From Oceanicola sp. (GTDB lineage: Bacteria > Pseudomonadota > Alphaproteobacteria > Rhodobacterales > Rhodobacteraceae): a DNA stretch of 64,000 nucleotides. The position numbers and the translations under genes were made by a program. The notes beneath the pieces are model-generated. The model made no database searches, was not told where the DNA came from, and worked only from the letters and a program-made list of their open reading frames with translations. Shown piece after piece: positions 1 to 9,531 of the stretch; positions within the stretch are counted from its first letter, which is position 1, and each line of letters opens with the position of its first letter. The stretch is from NCBI GenBank assembly GCA_017792405.1, contig CP051231.1, forward strand, positions 1,984,343-2,048,342. Direction: 5' to 3'.

Positions 1-992
1 ATGCGGGCATCTCCTTCGGCGGGGCCTTCGAACTCTCGCTGCTGTCGGTGCCGCAAACGCTCTACCGCATCCTCCCGCTGATCGTGCTGCTGGCCACGCT
101 GGTGCTGTTCCTCGGCCTCGCCCGCAGCTCCGAGCTGGTGGTCACCCGCGCCGCCGGGCGCTCCGCCATGCGCGCGCTGATCTCCCCGGTGGTCGTCGCC
201 CTGCTGCTCGGCGCCCTCGGCATCGCGGTGATGAACCCCATCGTCGCCGCCACCCAAGTCCGCTACGAGCAAAAGTCGGCCGATCTGGAGGCCGGCGGCG
301 GCTCAGTGCTCTCGATCTCTGGCGAGGGCCTCTGGCTCCGGCAGGGCGGCCCCGAGGGGCAGATGGTCATCCGCGCCTCCCGCGCCAATCTCGAGGGCAC
401 CGCCTTCGAGGGCGTCACCTTCATCAGCTTCGCCCCCGAAGGCGCCGAGGTGCAGGGCCCGGTCCAACGGATCGAGGCCGCCTCCGCCCGGCTCGAACCC
501 GGCCGCTGGGTGCTGGAAAACGCAAAGGTCTGGCCCCTCGTCGGCGTGCCCAATCCCGAGGCCGCCTCCTCCCGCGCGATGGAGCTGGAGCTGCCCTCCA
601 CGCTGACGCTCGACCAGATCCGCGACAGCTTCGGCACCCCCTCCGCGATCCCGATCTGGGAGCTGCCCGCCTTCATCTCCAACCTCGAAGGCGCAGGCTT
701 CTCGGCCAAGCTGCACCGGGTCTGGATGCAGATGGAACTTGCGCTGCCGCTCTTCCTCATGGCGATGGTGCTTGTGGGGGCAGGCTTTACCATGCGCCAC
801 ACCCGCTTCGGGCGCACCGGGGTGATGGTCCTGCTGGCACTGATGCTCGGCCTCGCGCTCTACTTCATCCGAAACTTCGCCCAGATCCTCGGCGAGAACG
901 GGCAGATCCCGGTGTCGATGGCCGCGTGGACACCGCCCGTCGCGGGCATCCTCGCCTCCCTCGCCCTACTCCTGCATCTGGAGGACGGATGA
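1..992 (+). CDS. lptG: LptG, LPS export permease (5' truncated by window edge)
   Basis: Inner-membrane permease subunit that, with LptF and the LptB ATPase, extracts lipopolysaccharide from the inner membrane and drives it along the Lpt bridge. The frame is open from base 3 without a start, and the residues before the first possible GTG (base 48) still read like the family, so the true start lies outside the window. Visible parts are a transmembrane pair near the start, a periplasmic beta-rich domain (roughly residues 80-210 from base 48) and about three C-terminal membrane helices, the usual LptF/LptG layout. The stop overlaps the start of lptD, so the two are translationally coupled. LptG rather than LptF is inferred from its position directly before lptD. 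Confidence 0.9.
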   Translation, partial: AGISFGGAFELSLLSVPQTLYRILPLIVLLATLVLFLGLARSSELVVTRAAGRSAMRALISPVVVALLLGALGIAVMNPIVAATQVRYEQKSADLEAGGGSVLSISGEGLWLRQGGPEGQMVIRASRANLEGTAFEGVTFISFAPEGAEVQGPVQRIEAASARLEPGRWVLENAKVWPLVGVPNPEAASSRAMELELPSTLTLDQIRDSFGTPSAIPIWELPAFISNLEGAGFSAKLHRVWMQMELALPLFLMAMVLVGAGFTMRHTRFGRTGVMVLLALMLGLALYFIRNFAQILGENGQIPVSMAAWTPPVAGILASLALLLHLEDG

Positions 993-3160
993 TGCGCGCG
1001 CTCTTCGCTCCCCTCCTTGCGGCCCTCTGCCTCGTCGCCTTGCTCACCGGCCCGGCCAACGCCCAATCCGCCACCTCGGAGGACGACGCCGTGCTGCTGG
1101 CCGACCGCGTCGAGATCGCCGGCAACGACCAACTGATCGCCACCGGCAACGTCGAGGTGCTGCAAGGCACCACCCGCATGACCGCAAGCCGCATCCTCTA
1201 CGACCAGAGCACCAACATGCTGGTGATCGACGGGCCGATCACCCTCACCGACGGCGCCGACACAGTGATCCTCGCCTCCGAAGCCGCCCTCTCGACCGAT
1301 CTGCGCAACGGCCTCCTGCGCTCCGCCCGGATGGTGCTGAACCAACAACTCCAGCTTGCGGCGGCCGAGATCAACCGGGTGAACGGCCGCTACACGCAGC
1401 TCTACAAAACCGTCGCCTCCACCTGTCAGGTCTGCGGCAAACGCCCCGTGCCGCTCTGGCAGATCCGCGCCAAGCGGATCATCCACGATGAGGAGGCCCG
1501 CCAACTCTACTTCGACGGCGCCCGCTTCGAGGTTGCCGGGGTGCCGATCATGTATCTGCCCCGCCTGCGCCTGCCTGACCCCACGCTGAAGCGCACCACC
1601 GGGTTTTTGGCTCCCACCTTTCGCTCCACCGACAAGCTCGGCTTCGGGGTGAAAATCCCCTACTTCATCACCCTGGGCGACCACGCCGACCTCACGCTCA
1701 CGCCCTACCTCTCCACCAACTCCACCCGCACGCTGGAAATGCGCTTCCGCCGCGCCTTCCGCGCCGGCACGCTCACCTTCAACGGCGCCGTCTCCGAGGA
1801 TGACATCCGCGAGGGCGAGCTGCGCTCCTACGGCTTCGTCGAAGGCCAGTTCGACATCGGCCGCGGCTACGAGCTGACCTTCGATGTCGAGACCGTCTCC
1901 GACACCGGCTACCTGCTCGACTACGGCTACTCCGACAAGGACCGGCTCGACAGCACCGTCGCCATCGCCCGCACCCGGCGCGACCAGAACTTCCAGTTCA
2001 ACATCACCGCCTACCGCTCCCTGCGCGACGGCGAGAGCAACGAGACCCAGCCCACCATCACCGCCGACCTGCATTATGAAAAGCGCTTCACCCCGCGCTG
2101 GATCGGCGGCTCGGCGGGCTTCACCTTCGACCTGCACAACCACTACCGCCGCTCCGAGCTGGATGTGGACAGCGCCGATGACGATCTGATCGTCGATGGC
2201 CGCGACGTGACCCGCGCCTCCGCGCGGCTCGACTGGCGGCGCGACTGGCTGCTGAGCAACGGCATCCTGATCGGCGCCCTCGGCGCGGTGAACTTCGACT
2301 GGACCAGCGTCACCGACGATGCCGCCTATTCCGAGAGCGTCTTCGAAGTCACGCCGCAGGCCGCCGTCGAGCTGCGCTGGCCCTTCATCCGCCGCTCGCC
2401 CTACGCCACCCACATTCTCGAACCCATCGTGCAGGTCGCATGGACGCCTGAGTCCGACACCGCCCTGCCCAACGATGAAAGCACCCTGCTGGAACTCGAC
2501 GAAGGCAACCTCTTCTCGCTCGACCGCTTCCCCGGCGGCGATGTCTACGAGCGCGGGCTGCGCACCAACATCGGCCTCCGCTGGACCCGCTTCGATGCCA
2601 ATGGCTGGACCCTCGGCGTCACCCTCGGACGCATCATCCGCTCCGAAGATCTCGGCCAGTTTGCCGGCTATCCGGGGCTGGAGGGGCGCAAGTCCGACTG
2701 GCTCGCAGCGGTGCAACTGGAGCTGCCCAACCGGGTGACCCTCACCAACCGTGCCCTCTTCGATGACAATTTCTCCTTCGCCAAGAACGAGCTGCGCGCC
2801 GCATGGCGCAGCGACCGGCTCGCAGTTGCGGGCTCCTACATCTGGATGGAGGCCAACCCGCTCGAAGAACGCCCGCTCGACGTAAACGAGCTGACCCTCG
2901 ACACCGCCTGGCAGGTCGATGACAACTGGCTGCTCTCGCTCGACTGGCGCTACGACGTGGAGCAGGACCGCGCTGCCGAGGCCACCTTCGGCGTCGAATG
3001 GCGCAACGAATGCGTCGAGGTCGATTTCACCATCTCCCGCCGCTTTACCTCCTCCACCGCCGTCGACCCCACCACCGACATCGGCCTGCAGGTCTCGCTC
3101 ACCGGCTTTGGCGCGGGCCGCGCCTCCCAGCGCCACCTCGCCCGCGCCTGCCGTGGCTGA
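989..3160 (+). CDS. lptD: LptD, outer-membrane LPS assembly barrel
   Basis: Outer-membrane protein that inserts LPS into the outer leaflet together with LptE. About 723 residues starting at one of two adjacent ATGs (989 or 992); a signal peptide ending near ANAQS supports this start over an in-frame start further upstream inside lptG. An LptA/OstA-like jelly-roll domain occupies roughly residues 30-150 and is followed by a large beta-barrel rich in alternating aromatic residues. A CxxC-type pair near residue 146 and a cysteine near residue 674 fit the disulfides that link the two LptD domains in characterised homologues. The start overlaps the lptG stop. SurA, the chaperone for LptD folding, is encoded next. 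Confidence 0.93.
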   Translation: MMRALFAPLLAALCLVALLTGPANAQSATSEDDAVLLADRVEIAGNDQLIATGNVEVLQGTTRMTASRILYDQSTNMLVIDGPITLTDGADTVILASEAALSTDLRNGLLRSARMVLNQQLQLAAAEINRVNGRYTQLYKTVASTCQVCGKRPVPLWQIRAKRIIHDEEARQLYFDGARFEVAGVPIMYLPRLRLPDPTLKRTTGFLAPTFRSTDKLGFGVKIPYFITLGDHADLTLTPYLSTNSTRTLEMRFRRAFRAGTLTFNGAVSEDDIREGELRSYGFVEGQFDIGRGYELTFDVETVSDTGYLLDYGYSDKDRLDSTVAIARTRRDQNFQFNITAYRSLRDGESNETQPTITADLHYEKRFTPRWIGGSAGFTFDLHNHYRRSELDVDSADDDLIVDGRDVTRASARLDWRRDWLLSNGILIGALGAVNFDWTSVTDDAAYSESVFEVTPQAAVELRWPFIRRSPYATHILEPIVQVAWTPESDTALPNDESTLLELDEGNLFSLDRFPGGDVYERGLRTNIGLRWTRFDANGWTLGVTLGRIIRSEDLGQFAGYPGLEGRKSDWLAAVQLELPNRVTLTNRALFDDNFSFAKNELRAAWRSDRLAVAGSYIWMEANPLEERPLDVNELTLDTAWQVDDNWLLSLDWRYDVEQDRAAEATFGVEWRNECVEVDFTISRRFTSSTAVDPTTDIGLQVSLTGFGAGRASQRHLARACRG

Positions 3161-3312
3161 GCCCGTCCCGGCGCGCGCGCTCATCACGATCCCGCCAGCC
3201 CCGCCAAAGGCCCGTCAATTGCGCTGCCGCCGCCGTGCCTTGCGGGCGTGACAAACCCTCCCGCCTTTGCGATAAGAACCCGAACAACCAAGAGAACATC
3301 GGGCGGGCAGCC

Positions 3313-4719
3313 ATGATCCAGACCTTCAAGCATTTCCTCGCGGGCCTCGCGCTGGCCACGGCCACCGCCCTCACTGCACCGGCCCCGGCCTTCGCACAGG
3401 TCGCCTCCACCGAGCTGTTCAAGCCGGTGGTGGTGATCAACGGCAAGGCCGTCACCAACTTCGAGCACCAACAGCGCATCATGATGATGAAGCTGTTCCG
3501 CAGCCCCGGCGATCTCGAAGAGGATGCACTCGAAGCCCTGATCGACGACCGCCTGCGTTTCCTTGCCGCCGACGAGATGGGCCTCGCGCTCACCGACGAG
3601 CAGATCGTCGAGGGCGAAACCGAGTTCGCAGGCCGCGCCAACCTCTCGCGCGAGCAATTCATTCAGGCGCTCGAAGGCGCTGGCGTCGCCCGTGAGAGCT
3701 ACCGCGATTTCGTCGCCGCCGGCCTGCTCTGGCGGCAGGTGGTGGCCACCCGCTTCGCGCCGCTTGCGCAGGCTCAGGTCACCGAGACCGACATCCAGCA
3801 CGCCATCGCCGCCACCTCGCGCCGGGGCGGCGGGGTGAAGGTCGATTTCGCCGAGATCATCCTGCCCGCCAACACCCCCGCGGCGGCGGCCCAGGCCGAG
3901 CGCATCGCCGCCGAACTCGGCGGCACCAACATGTCCGACGCCGCCTTCTCCTCTGCCGCAAGGCGCTATTCGGCCTCGCCGTCCCGCGCCCGCGGCGGCC
4001 GTGTGCCCGAGCCTGTGCCGCTCGGCAACTTGCCCGGGCAAATCGCACAAGCCTTCCTCACCCTGCCCCCCGGCGGCGTGACAGAGCCCTTCCCGATCCC
4101 CAACGCCATCGCCATCTTCCAACTGCGCCGCATGATCGACAGCGCCGACCCCGGCGAGGAAACCGTCGCGCTGGAATATGCCCGCTTCCTCATCCCCGGT
4201 GGCCGCACAGAGGACACCCTCGCGCAAGCCGCCAAGATCCGCACCCGCGTCGACAGCTGCAATGACCTCTACGGCATCGCCAAGGGCCTGCCCGCCAACC
4301 GCCTGACCCGCGAGACCAAGGCCGCAGGCGACGTGCCCGGCGATATCGCGATCGAACTGGCCAAGCTCGACCCGGGTGAAAGCTCCACTGCCCTGACCTC
4401 CGGCAACGCGCTGGTCTTCCTCATGCTCTGCGGCCGCACCACCGCCACGCTGGCCGATGACAGCGCCGCAGGCACCTCCGGCGTTGCACCGCGCCAAAGC
4501 GATGGCCGCGCCGACACCGATGACGAGGACCAGGCCCGCGCCTCCGAGGCCGCCGCCGCTGCCTCGGCCGAGGAAGACCCGGCCCCCACCGCCGTCGAGG
4601 GCGTGCCCGAAGTCCGCCGCGCCGCCGTGCGCCAGCAGCTGATCAACCAGATCGTGGCGAGCTACGCCGAAAGCTACCTCGCCGAGCTGAAGGCCAATGC
4701 CATCATCACCTACCCCTGA
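3313..4719 (+). CDS. surA: SurA-type periplasmic chaperone / peptidyl-prolyl isomerase
   Basis: Periplasmic chaperone for outer-membrane proteins, 468 residues. The chosen ATG gives a clear signal peptide ending near FAQ. A SurA N-terminal helical domain (about residues 35-150) is followed by one parvulin-type isomerase domain (about 175-290) and a C-terminal helix. A low-complexity Ala/Asp/Glu linker lies near residues 390-430. Only one parvulin domain is evident, against two in E. coli SurA. It sits between lptD and pdxA, the conserved neighbourhood of surA in proteobacteria. Its end overlaps the pdxA start by 23 bases. The 152-bp gap after lptD shows no clear terminator. Confidence 0.88.
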   Translation: MIQTFKHFLAGLALATATALTAPAPAFAQVASTELFKPVVVINGKAVTNFEHQQRIMMMKLFRSPGDLEEDALEALIDDRLRFLAADEMGLALTDEQIVEGETEFAGRANLSREQFIQALEGAGVARESYRDFVAAGLLWRQVVATRFAPLAQAQVTETDIQHAIAATSRRGGGVKVDFAEIILPANTPAAAAQAERIAAELGGTNMSDAAFSSAARRYSASPSRARGGRVPEPVPLGNLPGQIAQAFLTLPPGGVTEPFPIPNAIAIFQLRRMIDSADPGEETVALEYARFLIPGGRTEDTLAQAAKIRTRVDSCNDLYGIAKGLPANRLTRETKAAGDVPGDIAIELAKLDPGESSTALTSGNALVFLMLCGRTTATLADDSAAGTSGVAPRQSDGRADTDDEDQARASEAAAAASAEEDPAPTAVEGVPEVRRAAVRQQLINQIVASYAESYLAELKANAIITYP

Positions 4720-5719
4720 GCGGTCCGGCCCTCCGCCCGCCGCCATCGCCCTCTCCTGTGGCGATCCGGCGGGCATCGGCCCCGAAATCGCGGTCAAGGC
4801 CTGGAAGCGTCTCGGCGCCACCCTGCCCTTCGCCTACATCGGCGCACGCAAGCACCTGCCCGCCGCCCTGCCGGTGCAAACCGTCGCCAACACGTCTGAA
4901 GCCGCCGAGGTCGCTGGCGAGGCCCTGCCTCTGATCGAGGTCGAGTTTCCCGGCCAGAGCGGCCCCGGCCAGCCCGACCCCGAGGATGCCGCCGCCGTCA
5001 TCGCCGCCATCACCCGCGCCGTGGACGAGGTCAAATCCGGCCACGCCGCCGCCCTCACCACCTGTCCGATCTCCAAGCTGGCGCTGATCGAGGGCGCAGG
5101 CTTCGCCTTTCCCGGCCACACCGAGTTTCTCGCCCATCTCGCCGGCGGCACCTGCCGCCCGGTGATGATGCTCGCCTCCGAGGCACTCCGCTGCGTGCCG
5201 GTCACCATCCACATCCCGCTGGCCGATGTGCCCGAGGCCCTCACCCCCGGCCTGCTGACCGAAACCATCCGCATCACCGCCACCGCCCTGCGCCGCGACT
5301 TCGGCATCGCCGCGCCCCGCCTCGCCGTGGCGGGCCTCAACCCCCACGCGGGCGAAGGCGGCAAGATCGGCAGCGAAGAACTGGACTGGATCGAGCACAC
5401 GCTGGACGACCTGCGCGCTGAGGGCCTCGCCCTCTCCGGCCCCCTGCCCGCCGATACCATGTTCCACGCCGCCGCCCGCGCCCGCTACGATGCGGCGATT
5501 GCCATGTATCACGATCAGGCCCTGATCCCGGCCAAAACGCTGGCCTTCGACACCGCCGTCAACGTCACCCTCGGCCTGCCCTTCATCCGCACCTCGCCCG
5601 ACCACGGCACCGCCTACGACATCGCCGGGCAAGACCTCGCCACCCCCGCCTCCCTCTGCGCCGCGCTTGAGATGGCGCGCCGCATGGCCGCCGCCCGCGC
5701 CTCCCATGCCCCCGATTGA
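4697..5719 (+). CDS. pdxA: PdxA, 4-hydroxythreonine-4-phosphate dehydrogenase
   Basis: NAD(P)-dependent dehydrogenase of the DXP-dependent pyridoxal 5'-phosphate pathway; it oxidises 4-phosphohydroxy-threonine, whose product is condensed by PdxJ. At 340 residues it has normal family length. Recognisable blocks include [10 protein letters not shown] near the start, the substrate segment PGHTEFLA, the [11 protein letters not shown] motif and [11 protein letters not shown] with its metal-binding histidine, then a [13 protein letters not shown] block. It starts inside the end of surA and its end overlaps rsmA by 14 bases, indicating one polycistronic unit. The cofactor pathway reappears later in the window with pdxH (26650-27258). 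Confidence 0.96.
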   Translation: MPSSPTPERSGPPPAAIALSCGDPAGIGPEIAVKAWKRLGATLPFAYIGARKHLPAALPVQTVANTSEAAEVAGEALPLIEVEFPGQSGPGQPDPEDAAAVIAAITRAVDEVKSGHAAALTTCPISKLALIEGAGFAFPGHTEFLAHLAGGTCRPVMMLASEALRCVPVTIHIPLADVPEALTPGLLTETIRITATALRRDFGIAAPRLAVAGLNPHAGEGGKIGSEELDWIEHTLDDLRAEGLALSGPLPADTMFHAAARARYDAAIAMYHDQALIPAKTLAFDTAVNVTLGLPFIRTSPDHGTAYDIAGQDLATPASLCAALEMARRMAAARASHAPD

Positions 5720-6542
5720 TCGCCTCCCTCCCCTGCGCGAGGTGATCGCCACCCATGGGCTCGCGGCCAAAAAGTCGCTCGGGCAAAACTTCCTGCTCGA
5801 CCTCAACCTGACTGCCCGCATCGCCCGCATCCCCGGCGACCTCACGCAGGCCGATGTGCTCGAGGTCGGCCCCGGCCCCGGCGGCCTCACCCGCGGCCTG
5901 CTGGCCGAAGGCGCCCGACGCGTGCTGGCGATCGAAAAAGACACACGCTGCCTTCCCGCCCTCGCTGAGATCGCCGAGGCCTACCCGGGCCAACTCGAGG
6001 TGATCGAAGGCGACGCGCTCGAGGTCGACGCCCGCGCGCACCTCAACGGCCCGATCCACGTCGTGGCCAACCTGCCCTACAACGTGGGCACCGAGCTGCT
6101 GATCCGCTGGCTCACCCCCGCCGAATGGCCACCCTACTGGCAGAGCCTGACCCTGATGTTCCAGCGCGAGGTGGCCGAGCGCATCGTCGCCCAGCCCGGC
6201 ACCAAGGCCTATGGCCGCCTCGCCGTGCTCGCCCAGTGGAAGGCCGAGGCCCGCATCGCCCTGACCCTGCCGCCCGAGGCCTTCACCCCGCCACCCAAGA
6301 TCTCCTCCGCCGTGGTCCACCTGCGCCCCCGGCCCGAGCCCGCCTTCCCCGCCGACCCGGCGGCGATGGAACGGGTCGTCGCCAAGGCCTTCAACCAGCG
6401 CCGCAAAATGCTCCGCGCCGCCCTCAAAGGCCTGCACCCGCAGATCGAAGCCAAGCTCGAAGAGGCTGGCATCGCCCCCACCGCCCGGGCCGAAACCCTC
6501 TCCATCGAGCAATTCGCCGCCCTCGCCCGGACCCTAGGCTGA
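5706..6542 (+). CDS. rsmA: RsmA (KsgA), 16S rRNA dimethyladenosine transferase
   Basis: S-adenosylmethionine-dependent enzyme that dimethylates two adjacent adenosines in helix 45 of 16S rRNA during 30S assembly. 278 residues from the ATG at 5706; an in-frame start further upstream would lie deep inside pdxA and adds no family-like sequence. Motifs: [10 protein letters not shown] at the start, the SAM loop [12 protein letters not shown], acidic residue in VLAIEKD, and the catalytic NLPYNV motif. The C-terminal helical domain is complete. It overlaps pdxA, the classical pdxA-ksgA arrangement, and closes the lptG-lptD-surA-pdxA-rsmA unit. Confidence 0.97.
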   Translation: MPPIDRLPPLREVIATHGLAAKKSLGQNFLLDLNLTARIARIPGDLTQADVLEVGPGPGGLTRGLLAEGARRVLAIEKDTRCLPALAEIAEAYPGQLEVIEGDALEVDARAHLNGPIHVVANLPYNVGTELLIRWLTPAEWPPYWQSLTLMFQREVAERIVAQPGTKAYGRLAVLAQWKAEARIALTLPPEAFTPPPKISSAVVHLRPRPEPAFPADPAAMERVVAKAFNQRRKMLRAALKGLHPQIEAKLEEAGIAPTARAETLSIEQFAALARTLG

Positions 6543-6580
6543 ACAGCCGAAGCGCTCAGCTCGCCCCTCATTGGTCCTCC

Positions 6581-6614
6581 GAAAATCCCGGGGGTGTGGG
6601 GGCAGCGCCCCCAC
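6581..6614. repeat. Intergenic hairpin element, copy 1
   Basis: Contains GAAAATCCCGGGGGTG followed by a perfect 8-bp stem (GTGGGGGC at 6596-6603, GCCCCCAC at 6607-6614) with loop AGC. It resembles the element after trpE (36121-36173) and, more distantly, the stretch after mazG (13694-13719). Sitting 39 bases after rsmA it may act as a transcription terminator or RNA-stabilising hairpin. Similar intergenic hairpins are common in Rhodobacteraceae genomes as far as I recall. Confidence 0.6.
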
Positions 6615-6670
6615 GCCAACCTCGACACCTTGCACAGAAACCAGCAGTTCCCCCCAAGGGGATGGCGGGT

Positions 6671-6714
6671 GGGGTGCCGTGGGCCCAAGCCCACGCACGT
6701 CACCCCCATCCACA
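6671..6714. repeat. Extended intergenic palindrome
   Basis: The inner arms CGTGGGC (6678-6684) and GCCCACG (6689-6695) are perfect with a CCAA loop. Outer GGGGTG and CACCCC arms extend the hairpin with small mismatches. It lies between the convergent rsmA and DUF4167 genes, and either transcript could fold it. No function can be assigned. Confidence 0.5.
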
Positions 6715-6746
6715 AAGAAAAAGGGCGCACCCAACAGGCACGCCCC
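6715..6746 (-). terminator. Probable intrinsic terminator of the DUF4167 gene
   Basis: On the minus strand a GC-rich imperfect stem (GGGCGcaCC at 6723-6731 against GGcaCGCCC at 6737-6745, one CA/CA internal loop) is followed directly by a T-rich run (complement of 6716-6722). It lies 24 bases downstream of the DUF4167 stop. Confidence 0.5.
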
Positions 6747-6769
6747 ACATCCTCAAACCAACGCCGGCG

Positions 6770-7378
6770 TCACTCCGCCGCTTTGGTCTCCTGTCCGCCG
6801 CTCTCGCCACCAGCGTCTGCCGCCTCTGCGGCAGGCTTGCGGGTGCGCTTGCGGCGCGGCTTCTGCGGCTTGCTCTCGGGGGTTTCCACCAGCCCGCTGT
6901 CGCCGCTTTCGCCGTCCATCACATCCATCACGTCCGAGCCTCCGCCCTGACGTCCGGCCTGCTGATCGCCCTGCGCGTCGCCGCCACGGTCGTTCTGGCG
7001 CCCCTTGCGGTCGTCTCCGCCCTGCTGGCCGCCCTCATCACCCTGCTGCCGGTCCTGGCCGCCGTTGCCGCCGCCGTGCTGCTGGTTGTTGTTCTGCTGG
7101 TTGTTCTGTTGCTGCTGCTGGCGCTCCTGCTGCTCGCGCTGCGCCTCGCCCAGCATCCGGATGTAATGCTCGGCATGCTGCTGAAAGTTCTCCGCGGCCA
7201 CCCGGTCATTGCCGAGCTGCGCATCGCGAAACAGCTGCTGGTATTTGTCGATGATCTGCTGCGGCGTGCCGCGCACCTTGCCTTCAGGCCCCGAGCTGTC
7301 GAAAACCCGGTTGACGATATTGCCCATGGAGCGCGAGCGGTTCCCCTTGGAACGCGAACGTGACTTGGAAGATCTCAT
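6770..7378 (-). CDS. DUF4167 protein with Arg/Ser-rich head and Gln/Asn-rich tail
   Basis: 202 residues from the ATG at 7378, which opens the conserved MRSSKSRSRSK head; an upstream in-frame start would add 61 unconserved residues. Residues about 15-80 form the conserved DUF4167 block, containing GNIVNRVFDSSGPEGKVRG and a helical segment ending near HYIRML. The rest is low complexity: poly-Gln/Asn (about 95-115), Gly/Asp/Gln-rich, then a basic PRRKRTRKP stretch. The family is typical of alphaproteobacteria; a nucleic-acid-binding role is inferred only from the basic Arg/Ser head. It is transcribed away from prmC behind a 213-bp gap holding a plausible promoter (7509-7536). Function unknown. 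Confidence 0.85.
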   Translation of the reverse strand: MRSSKSRSRSKGNRSRSMGNIVNRVFDSSGPEGKVRGTPQQIIDKYQQLFRDAQLGNDRVAAENFQQHAEHYIRMLGEAQREQQERQQQQQNNQQNNNQQHGGGNGGQDRQQGDEGGQQGGDDRKGRQNDRGGDAQGDQQAGRQGGGSDVMDVMDGESGDSGLVETPESKPQKPRRKRTRKPAAEAADAGGESGGQETKAAE

Positions 7379-7508
7379 GTATACTACGGTCCGCCTTGTT
7401 GCGGTTTTTGCTCGACCCGGCCGCTGATTTGCGGTCTCGAAAAATTCCGGTCGGCGATTGGATGACAGCGAGAGGGGGTGCGCCCGAGCACCGCGCCTCT
7501 GGACATTC

Positions 7509-7536
7509 GTTATATGGCCCTTTTGTCGGGTGACAA
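7509..7536 (-). promoter_or_regulatory. Candidate sigma-70 promoter of the DUF4167 gene
   Basis: On the minus strand TTGTCA (7531-7536) and TATAAC (7509-7514) are separated by 16 bases, close to the housekeeping consensus. It would give a leader of roughly 125 bases before the ATG at 7378. Not proven. Confidence 0.4.
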
Positions 7537-7591
7537 GCAAAAAATCACGTGAATGCGGCACATATAGGCCGGTTTGCGGCCTTCCGCCGCC

Positions 7592-8419
7592 TCAACGCCG
7601 CCCTGTCACCACCCGGTCGCGCCCGTCGAGGTCGGGCCGCACGGCCACGTCGCGCAGCCCGGCGGCCTCGAAAAGCGCGGCCACCGCCGGCCCCTGCGTC
7701 GGCCCGATTTCCACCAGCACCCGCCCGCCCGGCGCGAGGTGATCGGCCAGCCCGGCGGCGATGGCGCGATAGGCGCTCAGCCCGTCACCGCCATCGGTCA
7801 GCGCCCCCTGCGGCTCATGCGCCAGCTCCCGCGCCAGCCCCGCCATCTCGTCTTGCGCAATGTAGGGCGGGTTGGACACGATCAGGTCGAACCGCCCGCG
7901 GAGCCGCGCGTACCAGTCGCTCTGCACAAACCCCGCGCGGCCCTTCAGCCCCAGCGCCTCCGCATTGCGCTCCGCCACGGCAATCGCAGGCGCCGAAATC
8001 TCCAGCCCCACGCCCCGCGCGTCCTCGCGTTCTGCCAGCAAAGACAACAGGATACAGCCCGACCCTGATCCAAGATCCAGCACATCCGCAAAAGGCTCTT
8101 CCAGCGCCGCAGAGACCAAAATTTCCGTCTCCGGCCGCGGGTCCAGCACATCCGCCGTCACGATGAACCGCCGCCCCCAGAACTCGCGCCAGCCGCGAAT
8201 GTGGCTCATCGGCTCCCCCGCCGCCCGCCGTACCGCCAGCGCCTCGGCCCCGGCCAGCGCGTCCGGCGCCACCGGATCATCCCGCATCAGCCCGACCCGG
8301 TCGCGCGGCACGCCCAGCACATGGGCGAGGATCATCGAGGCCTCCCGCTGCGCGCCCTCCACGCCGCCCGCGGCAAGCACCCCGGCCACGGCGCCCAGCG
8401 CCGCGCCCACCGTGCTCAC
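7592..8419 (-). CDS. prmC: PrmC, release factor glutamine methyltransferase
   Basis: S-adenosylmethionine-dependent enzyme that N5-methylates the glutamine of the GGQ motif in release factors RF1 and RF2, raising termination efficiency. 275 residues: an N-terminal helical substrate-binding domain (1-85), then a Rossmann methyltransferase with [13 protein letters not shown] (SAM loop) and the diagnostic NPPY motif in VSNPPYIA. Its start overlaps the stop of prfA by 4 bases, so enzyme and substrate are co-translated, as in many bacteria. Confidence 0.96.
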   Translation of the reverse strand: MSTVGAALGAVAGVLAAGGVEGAQREASMILAHVLGVPRDRVGLMRDDPVAPDALAGAEALAVRRAAGEPMSHIRGWREFWGRRFIVTADVLDPRPETEILVSAALEEPFADVLDLGSGSGCILLSLLAEREDARGVGLEISAPAIAVAERNAEALGLKGRAGFVQSDWYARLRGRFDLIVSNPPYIAQDEMAGLARELAHEPQGALTDGGDGLSAYRAIAAGLADHLAPGGRVLVEIGPTQGPAVAALFEAAGLRDVAVRPDLDGRDRVVTGRR

Positions 8420-9471
8420 CCGCCCAACTCCGCCAGCTTGCGGGCCTGATCGTCGGCCACCAGCGCCTCGATCACCTCGCCCAGCTCGCCCTGCATCACC
8501 CGGTCGATCGCATAGAGCGTCAGGTTGATCCGGTGGTCCGTCACCCGCCCCTGTGGAAAGTTATAGGTCCGGATGCGCTCACTCCGGTCGCCCGAGCCGA
8601 CCTGGCTCTTGCGATCCGCCGACCGCTCCGAATCCACCCTCTGCCGCTCGAGGTCATAGAGCCGCGTGCGCAGCACCTGCATGGCAATCTCGCGGTTGCG
8701 GTGCTGGCTCTTCTCGCTGCTGGTCACCACCACGCCGGTCGGCAGGTGCGTGATCCTGACGGCCGAATCGGTGGTGTTCACATGCTGCCCGCCGGCGCCG
8801 GAGGCCCGCATCGTGTCGATCCGGATATCCTGCGCCGGAATGTCGATATCGACCTCCTCCGCCTCGGGCAGCACCGCCACCGTGGCCGCACTCGTGTGAA
8901 TCCGCCCACCGCTCTCGGTTTCCGGCACGCGCTGCACCCGATGCACCCCGCTCTCGAACTTCAGCCGCGCAAACACGCCCTCGCCCTTCACATGGGCCAC
9001 CGCCTCCTTCACGCCGCCCAGCTCGGTCTCGGCCAGCTCCAGCACCTCGAAGCTCCAACCCTGCGCCTCGGCGTAGCGCTGGTACATCCGCAGCAGATCC
9101 CCGGCAAAGAGCGCTGCCTCGTCGCCGCCCGTGCCGGGCCGGATCTCGATCATCGCGGGCCGGGCATCCGCGGCGTCCTTGGGCAGCAGCGCCAACTGCA
9201 GATCGCCCTCGATCTCCGGCAGCCGCGCCCGCAGCCCCGGCAGCTCTTCCTCCGCCAGCTCCGCCATCTCCGGGTCCGCCAGCATGGCCTCCGCCTCGGC
9301 AATGTCGCGCCGCACCTGCCGGCAGGCCGCGATCTGCTCCACCACCGGCTTCAGCTCGGCATATTCCCGCCCCAGCTTGGCGATCTCCTCGCCGCTGACA
9401 CCCGCGTTCATCCGCGCTTCGAGAAACTCGAACCGTGCCGTGATCTCCGCCAATCGCTCTTCTGAAACCAT
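8416..9471 (-). CDS. prfA: PrfA, peptide chain release factor 1
   Basis: RF1 recognises UAA and UAG and triggers peptidyl-tRNA hydrolysis. 351 residues, normal length. The N-terminal helical domain, the PxT codon-recognition tripeptide (here PET, in QRVPETESG), and the catalytic GGQ in [13 protein letters not shown] are all visible. PxT rather than SPF identifies RF1 instead of RF2. First gene of a two-gene unit with prmC. The start ATG lies 60 bp from a divergent small secreted-protein gene, so both promoters must be packed into that gap. Confidence 0.97.
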   Translation of the reverse strand: MVSEERLAEITARFEFLEARMNAGVSGEEIAKLGREYAELKPVVEQIAACRQVRRDIAEAEAMLADPEMAELAEEELPGLRARLPEIEGDLQLALLPKDAADARPAMIEIRPGTGGDEAALFAGDLLRMYQRYAEAQGWSFEVLELAETELGGVKEAVAHVKGEGVFARLKFESGVHRVQRVPETESGGRIHTSAATVAVLPEAEEVDIDIPAQDIRIDTMRASGAGGQHVNTTDSAVRITHLPTGVVVTSSEKSQHRNREIAMQVLRTRLYDLERQRVDSERSADRKSQVGSGDRSERIRTYNFPQGRVTDHRINLTLYAIDRVMQGELGEVIEALVADDQARKLAELGG

Positions 9472-9531
9472 GGCCCCCTCTCCCCCATCACCGCGCTTTG
9501 GTCAAGGCCGCATTCATGCTATGCTGGCGGA

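Noticed and set aside
860..3187. Long minus-strand open frame opposite lptD (775 aa)
   Set aside because: Gly/Ala/Val-rich mirror of a high-GC gene; lptD on the other strand has a signal peptide, cysteines and operon context.
5583..6512. Minus-strand frame opposite rsmA
   Set aside because: GC-rich mirror frame; rsmA has all catalytic motifs.
6125..7363. Plus-strand frame across rsmA and the DUF4167 gene (412 aa)
   Set aside because: It runs through the rsmA stop region and antisense to a conserved gene, and looks like frame shadow.
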